From: Intestinibacillus massiliensis
GTDB lineage: Bacteria; Bacillota; Clostridia; Oscillospirales; Butyricicoccaceae
Reading direction: 5' to 3'
Assembly (NCBI GenBank): GCA_029267335.1
Contig: JAJUJC010000003.1
Span: 62,001 to 126,000, forward strand
Length of the DNA stretch: 64,000 nucleotides
Positions within the stretch are counted from its first letter, which is position 1; each line of letters opens with the position of its first letter. Shown one piece after another: positions 17,245 through 24,850 of this stretch. A program made the position numbers and the translations under genes. The notes under the pieces are model-generated. The model was not told the DNA's origin. It did not search any database and saw nothing but the letters and a program-made list of their open reading frames with translations.

Positions 17245-18951
17245 TTAGATTCCTTCGGGTTCGTCGACACCGGATAGCCGGAATTTTCCGACGAGACCAC
17301 TCAGCAAACGCGACTGACGGGTCAAATCAGTTGCTGCGGCCGCACTCTCCTCGGAGGTTGCGGAGTTGATCTGGACAACGGAGGAAATCTGGTCGACGCC
17401 CTCGGTGATTTGCGTGATCGCAACGGACTGCTCCTGGCATGCGACCGCGATTTTGTCCACGATATTTGTGATTTCGGTAGCGCTTTCAGCGACTTTCTGC
17501 ATAGAAGACGCCGTATCTCCGACAATTTTTGTGCCGTTGGAAACCGCCTGAATGGTGTCGTTGATAAGTGAAGTTGTATTTTTTGCAGCATCCGAAGAAC
17601 GCAGCGCAAGGTTTTTGACTTCATCTGCAACGACGGCGAAGCTCTTGCCGGCCGCACCGGCGCGCGCCGCCTCGACGGCAGCGTTCAGCGCAAGAATGTT
17701 GGTCTGGAACGCAATATCATTGATGGTCTTGATGATGCCGCTGATCTCGGTCGAACGCTGATTGATGACATGCATGGCGTCCATCATACGATCCATCTTC
17801 TCATTGCTCGACTCCACCTCACGGCTAGTTGCGAGCACACCGGTGCGCGCCTGCTGAGAGTGATCCGCCGTCTGCTTGACCTGACGGGCAATATCCTCGA
17901 TGGTCGCGGAGAGTTCTTCAATCGAGGATGCCTGTTCCGTCGCGCCCTGTGCGAGCGCCTGTGCACCGCCGCTGACCTGATCGGAACTCTGCCGCACGCT
18001 CTCCGCAGATTGCTGAATCTCATACAGCGTGGCAGAAATATGGGTGATTAAACCGAGCATGGAGTCATAAATGGTGGCAAAGTCACCAACATATCTGTCT
18101 TTGCAGGTGCATTTGACAGTAAAGTCACCGTTCGCAAGCTTAGCAAGATTGTCACGAAGGTCAAAAATGATAGCGCGCACATTCTCGGTGAGTGTTCGCA
18201 TGTGATCAGCAAGCATACCGAGTTCATCGGTAGAACTATATTCGATCGTGACGTCCAAGTGACCCTCAGACATGTTGGTGGCTGCCGCTTCGATCTCGCG
18301 CACAGGCGCCAAAATCGCACGCATGAGTGCGCGAGCAATGAATACGATGCTCAGCACACCGCACGCACCCAATACCAGCATGAGAACATAGGAAAACAGC
18401 GTGGTGCGATTCGAAGCGTCATCTGCATCGGTCGCCTGCTGTGTCAGATAGTTGCCGATCTCGGTCAACGTTTTGGTCAGCTTATCCGACGCGGGAGAAT
18501 AATCCTCGTTATAGGTGCGCAATGCTTCAACACTGCGGTGTCCGGTCGCATAGTTGACAAATAAACGGTAAGAGTCATAAAATGCTTTAAAATCCGTGTT
18601 TAAACGATCAAGCAATTCCTTATTGTCAAGCGAATTGTTCAGAAATTTCAGTTTTTCTTCTGCGGATACAGCGAACTGAGAGGCGAAAGCAACGTCCTGA
18701 TTGATCTCGGTCCAATCGTTCGTAACGGTAGAGTGGAGCAAATGACTGCTGATGGCGGTCGTCGCCTGCTGCATCTGCATTTCCGATACGGAGTTGGCAT
18801 ATAAAACATCATTCATGTAGCTCAAATCGTTTGAAAATTTCGTGATCAGAAGGAGACCCGCTGCGCTGCTGATGATAAATATCGCCATGCTCATCGCGAA
18901 CGCAGAAAAGATCTTCTTGCGCAACGTCGTGGCTCGAAATCTCTTTTTCAT
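17245..18951 (-). CDS. Methyl-accepting chemotaxis protein
   Basis: A transmembrane chemoreceptor of 568 aa. TM1 is about residues 14-35 ([20 protein letters not shown]), followed by a helical extracellular domain, TM2 ([20 protein letters not shown]), a HAMP domain, and the signalling hairpin whose tip contains [20 protein letters not shown]. It passes ligand signals to CheA/CheW, which are not encoded here. The ATG at 18951 is preferred: it has GAGG 5 bases away, and a sigma-28-type promoter at 19132-19107 would start transcription at about 19100, excluding the in-frame GTG at 19101. Confidence 0.93.
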   Translation of the reverse strand: MKKRFRATTLRKKIFSAFAMSMAIFIISSAAGLLLITKFSNDLSYMNDVLYANSVSEMQMQQATTAISSHLLHSTVTNDWTEINQDVAFASQFAVSAEEKLKFLNNSLDNKELLDRLNTDFKAFYDSYRLFVNYATGHRSVEALRTYNEDYSPASDKLTKTLTEIGNYLTQQATDADDASNRTTLFSYVLMLVLGACGVLSIVFIARALMRAILAPVREIEAAATNMSEGHLDVTIEYSSTDELGMLADHMRTLTENVRAIIFDLRDNLAKLANGDFTVKCTCKDRYVGDFATIYDSMLGLITHISATLYEIQQSAESVRQSSDQVSGGAQALAQGATEQASSIEELSATIEDIARQVKQTADHSQQARTGVLATSREVESSNEKMDRMMDAMHVINQRSTEISGIIKTINDIAFQTNILALNAAVEAARAGAAGKSFAVVADEVKNLALRSSDAAKNTTSLINDTIQAVSNGTKIVGDTASSMQKVAESATEITNIVDKIAVACQEQSVAITQITEGVDQISSVVQINSATSEESAAAATDLTRQSRLLSGLVGKFRLSGVDEPEGI

Positions 18952-19106
18952 TCCAACCTCACCCGAAATCTTTGTGGGTTTTTGCTTGTTTTTTGCGCTC
19001 TTTTTTTGCACAGCGCCCTTGGTGTGACCAAATAATTTGAAGGCCAATGTAAGATCCCCCGCTCTCAAAGTTTTTTTTGATAAAGCATTTGTCTTCGACA
19101 CTTATT

Positions 19107-19132
19107 ATTTCGGCACATAGTTACAAAACTTA
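19107..19132 (-). promoter_or_regulatory. Putative sigma-28 promoter of the chemoreceptor gene
   Basis: Read on the minus strand: TAAG (19132-19129), a 14-base spacer, then GCCGAAAT (19114-19107), one base away from the SigD -10 consensus GCCGATAT. Chemoreceptor genes are typical sigma-28 targets. It gives a leader of about 150 bases before the ATG at 18951. No other gene is seen between 18952 and 19410, which holds only this promoter, AT-rich sequence and the sigma-A promoter at 19275. Confidence 0.75.
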
Positions 19133-19274
19133 AGAGGGAAATAAAAAACTTTTGCAAAATTTTTCGATATGTTTTGTGCGGTGCCTAAAAACAGGATATT
19201 ATAATATATATGGAGTTGTGGTTTGAAAAAAGTGAAATATGCTAGAATGGAACGCTGAAACAGACAGACAAAGA

Positions 19275-19303
19275 TTGACTTTGGGCAAGGAGCAGAATAT
19301 AAT
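19275..19303 (+). promoter_or_regulatory. Sigma-A promoter of the first HD-GYP gene
   Basis: TTGACT at 19275-19280, a 17-base spacer, and a perfect TATAAT at 19298-19303, about 108 bases upstream of the HD-GYP start codon. The leader carries no obvious riboswitch. Confidence 0.75.
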
Positions 19304-19410
19304 ATTAGTAATATTATCAACGAAAACTGCATCCATCAAGCACAGTAAAAAAACACTGTAACCGCGAGAAGCATCACAAAACTGCGAAATGTATTTGGGA
19401 GCATACCATC

Positions 19411-20298
19411 ATGGTCAAAACCATTGAACAGGATATCTATGCCGCAGACGGTAAATTGTTGCTGGCGCAGGGGCAAACAGTTGTGTTGAATGAGGCGAAC
19501 CGAAAACGTTTGCGACGATTAGGCATTCTGGATCAGGTGCTGTATCCACGCACAAATCGGGAAAATGCGGGGCGATCCGATGCGGAGGTCGGCATCGACG
19601 TTCCGGCCACCATCATGGAAGCAATTATGTGGAAAGAGATCATATTGAATCAGGTAATCGAACAAGCGATGCTGCACGGACAGGGAAACGTGGGTACAGG
19701 CTTGCAGGCGGCGTGCGGCGTTGTGGATAATTTGATTCACAGCAGCAAAAATGAAACGTGGTATCCCTATCTGTCGGTTTTGATGAATTATGTCGACTGG
19801 CTGTACTCGCACTCCATCAATACCGCACTCATCAGCGGTGCGATCGGAACCCGTTTGGGATATTCTGAACAGCGGCTGAAGGACCTGACCGCGGGAGCAT
19901 TACTGCATGATGTGGGGCAGACGGTACTGCCGAAGAGTGTGCTCAATAAGCCCTCCAAGCTGACGGAAGAGGAAATGATCATCATGAAAAATCACTGTGA
20001 GATGGGCGCGTCGATGCTTGAAAGCACCACGCTGTCCAACGTCAGCAAGACGATTATTTTGCAGCACCATGAGAAAAAAGACGGTTCCGGCTATCCGTAC
20101 GGCTTGTCCGGCATGATGATCCTACAGGAATCCAAGATTGTTGCGCTGGCGGAGGCATTTGACACCGCGACCACCGCAAGACCGTATAAAGATGCAAAGC
20201 CTGTGGGCACAGTGCTCGAAGAGATGGTCCAGCGCCCCGATCTATATGATATGGGGCTTGTGCGCATGCTGATGGACACCATTGGGGCGACACTTTGA
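19411..20298 (+). CDS. HD-GYP domain protein (putative c-di-GMP phosphodiesterase)
   Basis: A 295-aa protein with a short N-terminal region and an HD-GYP domain from about residue 130. Visible motifs are the first His in HSINTALISG, LLHDVGQTVLPKSVLNKPSK, KNHCEMGASML, and ILQHHEKKDGSGYPYG. HD-GYP enzymes hydrolyse c-di-GMP using a di- or tri-metal centre. The usual HDxGK motif reads HDVGQ here, so the conserved Lys is replaced; activity may be altered. It ends against a bidirectional terminator shared with a second, convergent HD-GYP gene. Confidence 0.87.
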   Translation: MVKTIEQDIYAADGKLLLAQGQTVVLNEANRKRLRRLGILDQVLYPRTNRENAGRSDAEVGIDVPATIMEAIMWKEIILNQVIEQAMLHGQGNVGTGLQAACGVVDNLIHSSKNETWYPYLSVLMNYVDWLYSHSINTALISGAIGTRLGYSEQRLKDLTAGALLHDVGQTVLPKSVLNKPSKLTEEEMIIMKNHCEMGASMLESTTLSNVSKTIILQHHEKKDGSGYPYGLSGMMILQESKIVALAEAFDTATTARPYKDAKPVGTVLEEMVQRPDLYDMGLVRMLMDTIGATL

Positions 20299-20333
20299 CC
20301 GCATAACCTGTACCCTATGGAAATTGCTACAGA

Positions 20334-20376
20334 AAAAAAGGCTTGGAAGCTGCAAAAACAGCATCCAAGCCTTTTT
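20334..20376. terminator. Bidirectional terminator between two HD-GYP genes
   Basis: A long hairpin with outer arms AAAAAGGCTTGGA (around 20335-20347) and TCCAAGCCTTTTT (20364-20376) plus an inner GCTG/CAGC stem. A-run and T-run on both sides make it functional in either direction for the convergent genes ending at 20298 and 20382. Confidence 0.85.
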
Positions 20377-20381
20377 GAGTG

Positions 20382-21629
20382 TCATGTTGATAGAGGGGAT
20401 GGGGCTGCGCTATTTTTGCTTGGAGAAAAACAACGGTCGATGTCTGAAATGATTTGCGCATCCAATTTGCCCTGCGCTGCCATACCGGATAGGATGGAGA
20501 GCGTTTTTTCATGAGAAAATCCGGGTTTGTACGGACGATCTTCGCGCAGCGCCTGATAGATATCCAGACATGCCATCAGACGCTCCTTGTGGCTGAGGTC
20601 TTGTGCGGTCTTGCCGAACGGATAACCCGTACCATCCAGCTTTTCGTGATGGTGATATGCCCATTTCCCCATTTCTTCGAAGCCGCGAATATTGCATAGC
20701 GCTACATAGCTGCCGTAAGCATGCTTTTGAATATGCTCATATTCAGAAGCTGTCAGCTTGTCGGGCTTTTCCAGAATATCGGAATCCACCATGAGCTTCC
20801 CGACATCATGCACCGCACCTGCCAGATAAAGCTGTGCCTGCGTGTCGGCATCCCAACCGTAATACGCGCCCATGCGGCGTGCTTTCTCCGCAATTCCACG
20901 CGAATGACGAGAGGTAAAGGGCGACTTATAGTCAATGATCTTGGAAAAAACACCCGCAAGCCGCATGAGCGCGGAGGGGGTATAGCCCGCGCACACCTCA
21001 GGCAGTTCGGTGCGCAGACGCGCATCAAGCTGTGCTGTCGGCAGATGAAGGTCTTCCGCACGCGCAAAGCAAGCCAAAAAAGCATGCGCGGGTACTGCAT
21101 CGTATAATGTGCCGGTGTGCTCACGCACAAACGCACAGATCTGCGCATGCTTGTCTGCGGTCATCCGGCTCAGATCGAAAGTCGTATCGACCATATTCGC
21201 AAGATGGATGAGCTGCGCAAAGAGTGGTGTTTCCGCCGCGGTTTTGCCGAACGGTCCGCTGCCGTCCGCATTTTCGTGGTGATAGAGCACGGCGCCGCGC
21301 ACGCTGTCATAAAAGGAAAGCTGTGCGATATTGCGCTCGCCCATCGTGCAGTGCAGGCCAAGATCCGCCGCGAACACTTCCGTGGAGATAAGCTGCTCGT
21401 GCTGTCGCTTGTGGTGTAGGTATTCGCTGAGCGCGTTATCATGCAGCGCGGCGCATACCGCAAGATTCATCCGGCTCTCGTGTGCGCAGCCGAGCTGCCG
21501 TCCCAAGGAGGCTGCGATACACGCAACGCGCTTGGAATGACCCGGCGCGACGAGCGCCACCTCGCGTTCTACGCAATCAAGGGCATACGCAATGCCGTAA
21601 ATCAAATCGTTTCGGTAAATTTCTGTCAC
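20382..21629 (-). CDS. Tandem HD-GYP protein (N-terminal copy degenerate)
   Basis: A 415-aa protein with two HD-GYP-like halves. The C-terminal half is complete: TSRHSRGIAEKARRMG, GAVHDVGKLMVDSDILEKPD, a QKH motif, and YHHHEKLDGTGYPFG. The N-terminal half has PGHSKRVACIAASLG and YHHENADGSGPFG, but reads HDNAL where HDxGK is expected and lacks the middle His, so it is probably non-catalytic or regulatory. The likely role is c-di-GMP hydrolysis controlled by the degenerate half. The start is GTG at 21629 with GAGGACG about 9 bases upstream; a sigma-A promoter lies at 21713-21685. Confidence 0.87.
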   Translation of the reverse strand: MTEIYRNDLIYGIAYALDCVEREVALVAPGHSKRVACIAASLGRQLGCAHESRMNLAVCAALHDNALSEYLHHKRQHEQLISTEVFAADLGLHCTMGERNIAQLSFYDSVRGAVLYHHENADGSGPFGKTAAETPLFAQLIHLANMVDTTFDLSRMTADKHAQICAFVREHTGTLYDAVPAHAFLACFARAEDLHLPTAQLDARLRTELPEVCAGYTPSALMRLAGVFSKIIDYKSPFTSRHSRGIAEKARRMGAYYGWDADTQAQLYLAGAVHDVGKLMVDSDILEKPDKLTASEYEHIQKHAYGSYVALCNIRGFEEMGKWAYHHHEKLDGTGYPFGKTAQDLSHKERLMACLDIYQALREDRPYKPGFSHEKTLSILSGMAAQGKLDAQIISDIDRCFSPSKNSAAPSPLST

Positions 21630-21684
21630 GTTAACAAACGTCCTCGTTTCAATATTCGTTAAAAAACTTCATTGTTGCTCACTC

Positions 21685-21713
21685 ATTGTAACCCACGCCC
21701 TTGCCAAACGCAA
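21685..21713 (-). promoter_or_regulatory. Sigma-A promoter of the tandem HD-GYP gene
   Basis: On the minus strand TTGCGT (21713-21708), a 17-base spacer and TACAAT (21690-21685). An inverted repeat GCCCTTGC-N5-GCAAGGGC at 21697-21717 overlaps the -35 and spacer and could be an operator. Confidence 0.6.
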
Positions 21714-21738
21714 GGGCTATCTTTTATGGAAAACGCAC

Positions 21739-21767
21739 TTGACATCCGTATATATTGTATATATAAT
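21739..21767 (+). promoter_or_regulatory. Sigma-A promoter of the GntR/ABC operon
   Basis: A consensus TTGACA (21739-21744), a 17-base spacer and a consensus TATAAT (21762-21767). The start codon is 33 bases downstream, after a GAGGAGG site. The -10 box is inside the palindromic operator, so this strong promoter is probably held repressed. Confidence 0.88.
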
Positions 21768-21777
21768 GTATATACAA
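21755..21777. promoter_or_regulatory. Putative operator of the YtrA-type GntR regulator
   Basis: A perfect inverted repeat TTGTATATA-N5-TATATACAA overlapping the -10 box of the operon promoter. The position suggests autorepression by the GntR protein encoded immediately downstream. Confidence 0.75.
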
Positions 21778-21799
21778 TAAAAACAGCGAGGAGGCTTTC

Positions 21800-22174
21800 A
21801 TGGATATCATCATCAGCAATGCGGACAGCCGGCCGATCTATGAACAGATCACTGCACAGGTCAAGGGGCTAATCCTTGCAGGGCGACTGTCTCCCGGGGA
21901 TGCGCTGCCGTCCATGCGCGTGCTTGCAAAGGAATTGCGCATCAGCGTCATCACGACCAAACGCGCTTACGAGGAACTCGAGCGGGAGGGTTTTTTGGTG
22001 ACACAGACCGGACGCGGCAGCTTTGTCGCGGAGCGTAACCATGAACTGCTGCGAGAGGAGCAACTACGCACGGTGGAGACCCACTTACAGCACGCGGTGC
22101 ATGCCGCACGGCTCGCAGGGCTGGCGGAAAACGAGTTTCTAGATGTGGCACGCACGCTTTTTGGGGAGGAATGA
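21800..22174 (+). CDS. GntR-family transcriptional regulator (YtrA subfamily)
   Basis: A 124-aa regulator with an N-terminal winged helix (ISNADSRPIYEQITAQVKGL, then LAKELRISVITTKRAYEELE and a wing with GFLVTQTGRGSFVA) and only a short C-terminal helical tail (about residues 80-124). That small size is typical of the YtrA subgroup, which controls adjacent ABC transporter genes. The transporter ATPase start overlaps its stop. The palindrome at 21755-21777 across its promoter is the probable binding site. Confidence 0.92.
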   Translation: MDIIISNADSRPIYEQITAQVKGLILAGRLSPGDALPSMRVLAKELRISVITTKRAYEELEREGFLVTQTGRGSFVAERNHELLREEQLRTVETHLQHAVHAARLAGLAENEFLDVARTLFGEE

Positions 22175-22176
22175 TT

Positions 22177-23025
22177 ATGGAATATGCACTGGAAATTGAC
22201 CGGCTTTGTAAGAAATATGCGCGCTTTGCGCTGCAAAATGTGACGCTTGGTATCCCGCGCGGCAGCGTGGTGGGCATTGTCGGAGAAAACGGCGCGGGAA
22301 AATCCACGACGATCAAAGCGGTGCTCGGTTTGGTCGGGTATGACAGTGGTACGATCGAGATCTTAGGGCAAAGCGCGACCGGACACGAGCGTGCGCTGAA
22401 GCAGCGGCTCGGCGTGGTGCTGGAGGATTGTGAGTTTCCGCCGTTCTACCGTGCGAAGGAAATCGACAAATTGCTCGCAACTGCATATCCCGCATGGAAC
22501 AGTGCGCAGTTTATGTGCTATCTCGAGCATTTTCGCATTGATCCTGCGAAAAAATTATCGGAATATTCGACCGGCATGCGGAAAAAGCTCGCGATTGCCG
22601 CGGCACTGTCGCATGAAGCCGAGCTGCTGCTGCTTGACGAGCCGACAAGCGGGCTTGACCCGATTGCGCGCGAGGAAGTGCTCGACCTGCTGTGGGAGTT
22701 CATGCAGAACGATCGACATTCCGTCCTTCTGTCCTCGCATATTACGAGCGATCTGGATAAGATCGCGGACTCCATCGTTTTTCTGCATGAAGGACGTGTG
22801 CTGCTTTCCGCTACGCGTGACGAGCTGCAAGACGCGCTGGGGCTGCTGCGCTGCTCAGCCGAAACGCTGAGCATGCTCAGCCCGGACGCTGTGCGTGCGA
22901 CTCGCAAGCATGCATTCGGTGCGGAGGCACTGGTGCAGCGCGCCCTCGTACCGGAGGGTTTGCCGGTCGAGCCGGTCAATATCGAACAGATCATGCTCTT
23001 TTTGACGCGAGGTGAACAGCTATGA
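22177..23025 (+). CDS. ABC transporter ATP-binding protein
   Basis: An ABC ATPase of 282 aa with Walker A GIVGENGAGKSTTIKA, signature LSEYSTGMRKKLAIAAALS, Walker B LLLLDEPTSGLDP, and the switch His in SVLLSSHITSDLDKI. It resembles the bacitracin/YtrB/EcsA-like exporter ATPases that pair with a small ABC-2 permease. ATG at 22177 is preferred because GGAGG lies 7 bases upstream; the in-frame ATG at 22171 sits directly against that site. The substrate cannot be read from sequence. Confidence 0.93.
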   Translation: MEYALEIDRLCKKYARFALQNVTLGIPRGSVVGIVGENGAGKSTTIKAVLGLVGYDSGTIEILGQSATGHERALKQRLGVVLEDCEFPPFYRAKEIDKLLATAYPAWNSAQFMCYLEHFRIDPAKKLSEYSTGMRKKLAIAAALSHEAELLLLDEPTSGLDPIAREEVLDLLWEFMQNDRHSVLLSSHITSDLDKIADSIVFLHEGRVLLSATRDELQDALGLLRCSAETLSMLSPDAVRATRKHAFGAEALVQRALVPEGLPVEPVNIEQIMLFLTRGEQL

Positions 23026-23678
23026 AAACCGCTCTTTATGCAGATTTGCTCTGTGTTCGTCAGCTTTCTAAGACCCATATCGGACTATTGGTGTTTTTCT
23101 CCCTGTTTGCATTTGTAACGCAGTCGCCTTCCTTCCTGACGCTCGCGTTGGTCATGATCTGCGCAATGCTGCCGATCAACCTGCTCAGCTACGACAAGAG
23201 CTATCGTTGGGATAAGCAGGCGCTGTTGCTGCCCATTCCACGTTGGGCGCTTGTCGCGAGCAAGTATGTGACGACTGTGCTCGCGCTCGGTATTGTGCTG
23301 CTGAGCATGCTCGGCATTTCGGGCGTGTACTGCGCCTTGCATCCGCAGGATGCCTTTGCCGAATTGGGGGTGTCGCTCGTGCTCTCCGCGGCAGTGACAT
23401 TGCTGCTGCTGTCAATTTATCTGCCCATCCTCTATCGGTTCGGTGTGGAGAAGGGGAGATACGTTATTTTAGTTCTGGTGTGGATTCCGATTTTATTCGG
23501 TTTTCTGATGGAGAAGGCGGGAACGAACAGTCTGCTTGCACCACTCGCAGCGATGCTCGATCACTTGAACATCTCTATGCTTTGCGGGGCTGCGATGGTG
23601 CTCGTGCTGCTTGCACTCGTATTGTTTGCAATGTCGGCGCGCATTTCTATCTCCATTTTCCGTAAAAAAGAGTTTTAA
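23022..23678 (+). CDS. ABC-2 type transporter permease
   Basis: A 218-aa integral membrane protein with about six hydrophobic segments (for example residues 22-45, 50-66, 83-105, 115-135, 145-163 and 180-205). It overlaps the ATPase gene by four bases and is the membrane partner of that subunit. No substrate motif is visible. Similar GntR-ATPase-permease modules respond to cell-envelope stress or antimicrobial peptides, but that is only an analogy here. Confidence 0.85.
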   Translation: MKTALYADLLCVRQLSKTHIGLLVFFSLFAFVTQSPSFLTLALVMICAMLPINLLSYDKSYRWDKQALLLPIPRWALVASKYVTTVLALGIVLLSMLGISGVYCALHPQDAFAELGVSLVLSAAVTLLLLSIYLPILYRFGVEKGRYVILVLVWIPILFGFLMEKAGTNSLLAPLAAMLDHLNISMLCGAAMVLVLLALVLFAMSARISISIFRKKEF

Positions 23679-23682
23679 ACGC

Positions 23683-23718
23683 AAAAAACAGCCGCGGCAC
23701 GCCGCGACTGTTTTTTTT
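23683..23718. terminator. Bidirectional terminator
   Basis: A hairpin with a GC core (CAGCCGCGGC / GCCGCGACTG, one mismatch) flanked by AAAAAA and a T8 run, between the permease gene and the convergent ECF S-component gene. Confidence 0.82.
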
Positions 23719-24253
23719 ATGCTGCAGTTTGGGTTTGACGGAACATTGGCACATGGCGCAGCGCGGGAAGCAGGATGAGCGCGATGAGAACACCCGAAGC
23801 CGCCTGCACGATATTGAACACGATGCCCGCTGCGCTTGCGGTCGCGGCGGCAGCCAGACCGCTGCCTGCGAGCATGCTCAGCCCAATTTCATATACATAG
23901 TATCCGCCGACCATGACACATTCACCGATCGCGCCGCCTAGCACGACACGCACCTGCGATTTTCCACGCAGCTTGTGATAGAGAAGCCCTGCGACCGCGG
24001 CGGTCAATGTCTTGATAACAAGCGTGCCCGCGGCATAGGATAGATAGCCGCCGAACAGGTCCGCCAGCATGGAGCCGACGCCCGCTGCGATCGCGCCCGC
24101 GACCGGGCCGAGCAGAATGCCGCTGAGCAGCACCATACCGTCGCCGGGGTGGATATAGCCGAGCGTCGGGGTCGGAATTTTGATCATCATCGTCGTGACG
24201 CAGGTCAAAGCCGCAAAAAGCGCCATCACGATCAGTTTTTTCGTGTCTCGCAT
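23717..24253 (-). CDS. ECF transporter S component (substrate unknown)
   Basis: A 178-aa membrane protein with about five to six helices. The N-terminal motif (LIVMALFAALTCVTTMMIKI then PTPTLGYIHPGDGMVLLSG) and LLGPVAGAIAAGVGSMLADL are typical of substrate-binding S components of energy-coupling-factor vitamin transporters. It would work with a shared EcfA/A'/T module encoded elsewhere. The substrate cannot be assigned. A sigma-A-like promoter (24328-24301) gives a leader of about 40 bases containing a GAGAGC/GCTCTC hairpin directly before AGGAGG. Confidence 0.85.
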   Translation of the reverse strand: MRDTKKLIVMALFAALTCVTTMMIKIPTPTLGYIHPGDGMVLLSGILLGPVAGAIAAGVGSMLADLFGGYLSYAAGTLVIKTLTAAVAGLLYHKLRGKSQVRVVLGGAIGECVMVGGYYVYEIGLSMLAGSGLAAAATASAAGIVFNIVQAASGVLIALILLPALRHVPMFRQTQTAA

Positions 24254-24300
24254 GAATGTTTTCCTCCTGAGAGCGTGTTCCTCTCGCCTTGAATGCTCTC

Positions 24301-24328
24301 AGTATAGCAGATTGTGGCACGCTTTAAA
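24301..24328 (-). promoter_or_regulatory. Putative promoter of the ECF S-component gene
   Basis: On the minus strand TTTAAA (24328-24323), a 16-base spacer, TATACT (24306-24301). The -10 is good, the -35 weak. Confidence 0.5.
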
Positions 24329-24375
24329 TACTCAGTTTCGCTTTTTTATTCCATGCCAGTTTGCACGGGGAACAG

Positions 24376-24403
24376 CAAAAGACCCGCCCATGCAGGCGGG
24401 TCT
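24376..24403 (-). terminator. Terminator of RNase P RNA
   Basis: An 8-bp perfect stem (GACCCGCC / GGCGGGTC, 24381-24388 with 24395-24402), 6-base loop, followed on the minus strand by TTTT. It lies 13 bases after the 3' strand of RNase P helix P1. Confidence 0.85.
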
Positions 24404-24414
24404 ATTTGATATGG

Positions 24415-24746
24415 ATGTGAGCGAACCTGTAAGCCGGGTTCTGTCGTGAACGGTCATCTATCTCGAACGCGCGTCGCCGCGCGTCTCAAGCCATCCGTCG
24501 GAGCGGTCGGGCAGACCATAGCCCCGGTCGATGTTGCTGCGGATAGAGTTTACAGGCCCCCTGTGTTACCACAGGGCGCGGTGAGCTCTTACCTCGCCTT
24601 TCCACCCTTACCGTGCAAGCACGGCGGTATCTCTCTGTTGCACTATTCCTAGGGTCGCCCCCGGCAGACGTTATCTGCTATCCGTGCCCTGCGCAGCCCG
24701 GACTTTCCTCACGGCTTGCGCCGCGCGACCGTCCGGTTCACTCACG
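24415..24746 (-). ncRNA. rnpB: RNase P RNA (bacterial class A/B)
   Basis: The minus strand carries the conserved RNase P core: GAGGAAAGTCCGGGCT near the 5' end (CR I region), AACAGAGAGATACCGCC and GGTAAGGGTGGAAAGG-type mid motifs, and ACAGAACCCGGCTTACAG near the 3' end (CR V). Terminal helix P1 can be drawn between 24745-24735 and 24427-24417 (11 bp with one wobble), which sets the ends to within a few bases. The RNA is the catalytic subunit that matures tRNA 5' ends. It has its own strong promoter and a terminator. Confidence 0.97.
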
Positions 24747-24752
24747 TTGTTT

Positions 24753-24781
24753 ATCATACCGAAAAAAGCGCGGTTTGTCAA
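24753..24781 (-). promoter_or_regulatory. Promoter of rnpB
   Basis: On the minus strand a consensus TTGACA (24781-24776), a 17-base spacer and TATGAT (24758-24753). Predicted transcription start at about 24746 coincides with the 5' strand of helix P1. Confidence 0.85.
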
Positions 24782-24789
24782 ACCAATTC

Positions 24790-24818
24790 TTGAAATTTCA
24801 CGGGCAGGCGTGTAAAAT
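24790..24818 (+). promoter_or_regulatory. Promoter of murD
   Basis: TTGAAA (24790-24795), a 17-base spacer and TAAAAT (24813-24818), back to back with the divergent rnpB promoter; the -35 boxes are 8 bases apart. Confidence 0.65.
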
Positions 24819-24850
24819 AAGTTCTGTATCATGCAGAGGGGGAAAGATCT

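Noticed and set aside
16235-17248. Plus-strand frame of 337 aa rich in Gly/Ser/Ala
   Set aside because: It is the complement of the Pro/Ser/Thr-rich minus-strand gene, has no ribosome site, and runs through the chemoreceptor terminator.
24254-24300. preQ1-I riboswitch before the ECF S component
   Set aside because: The loop and the A-rich 3' tail needed for the H-type pseudoknot are missing.
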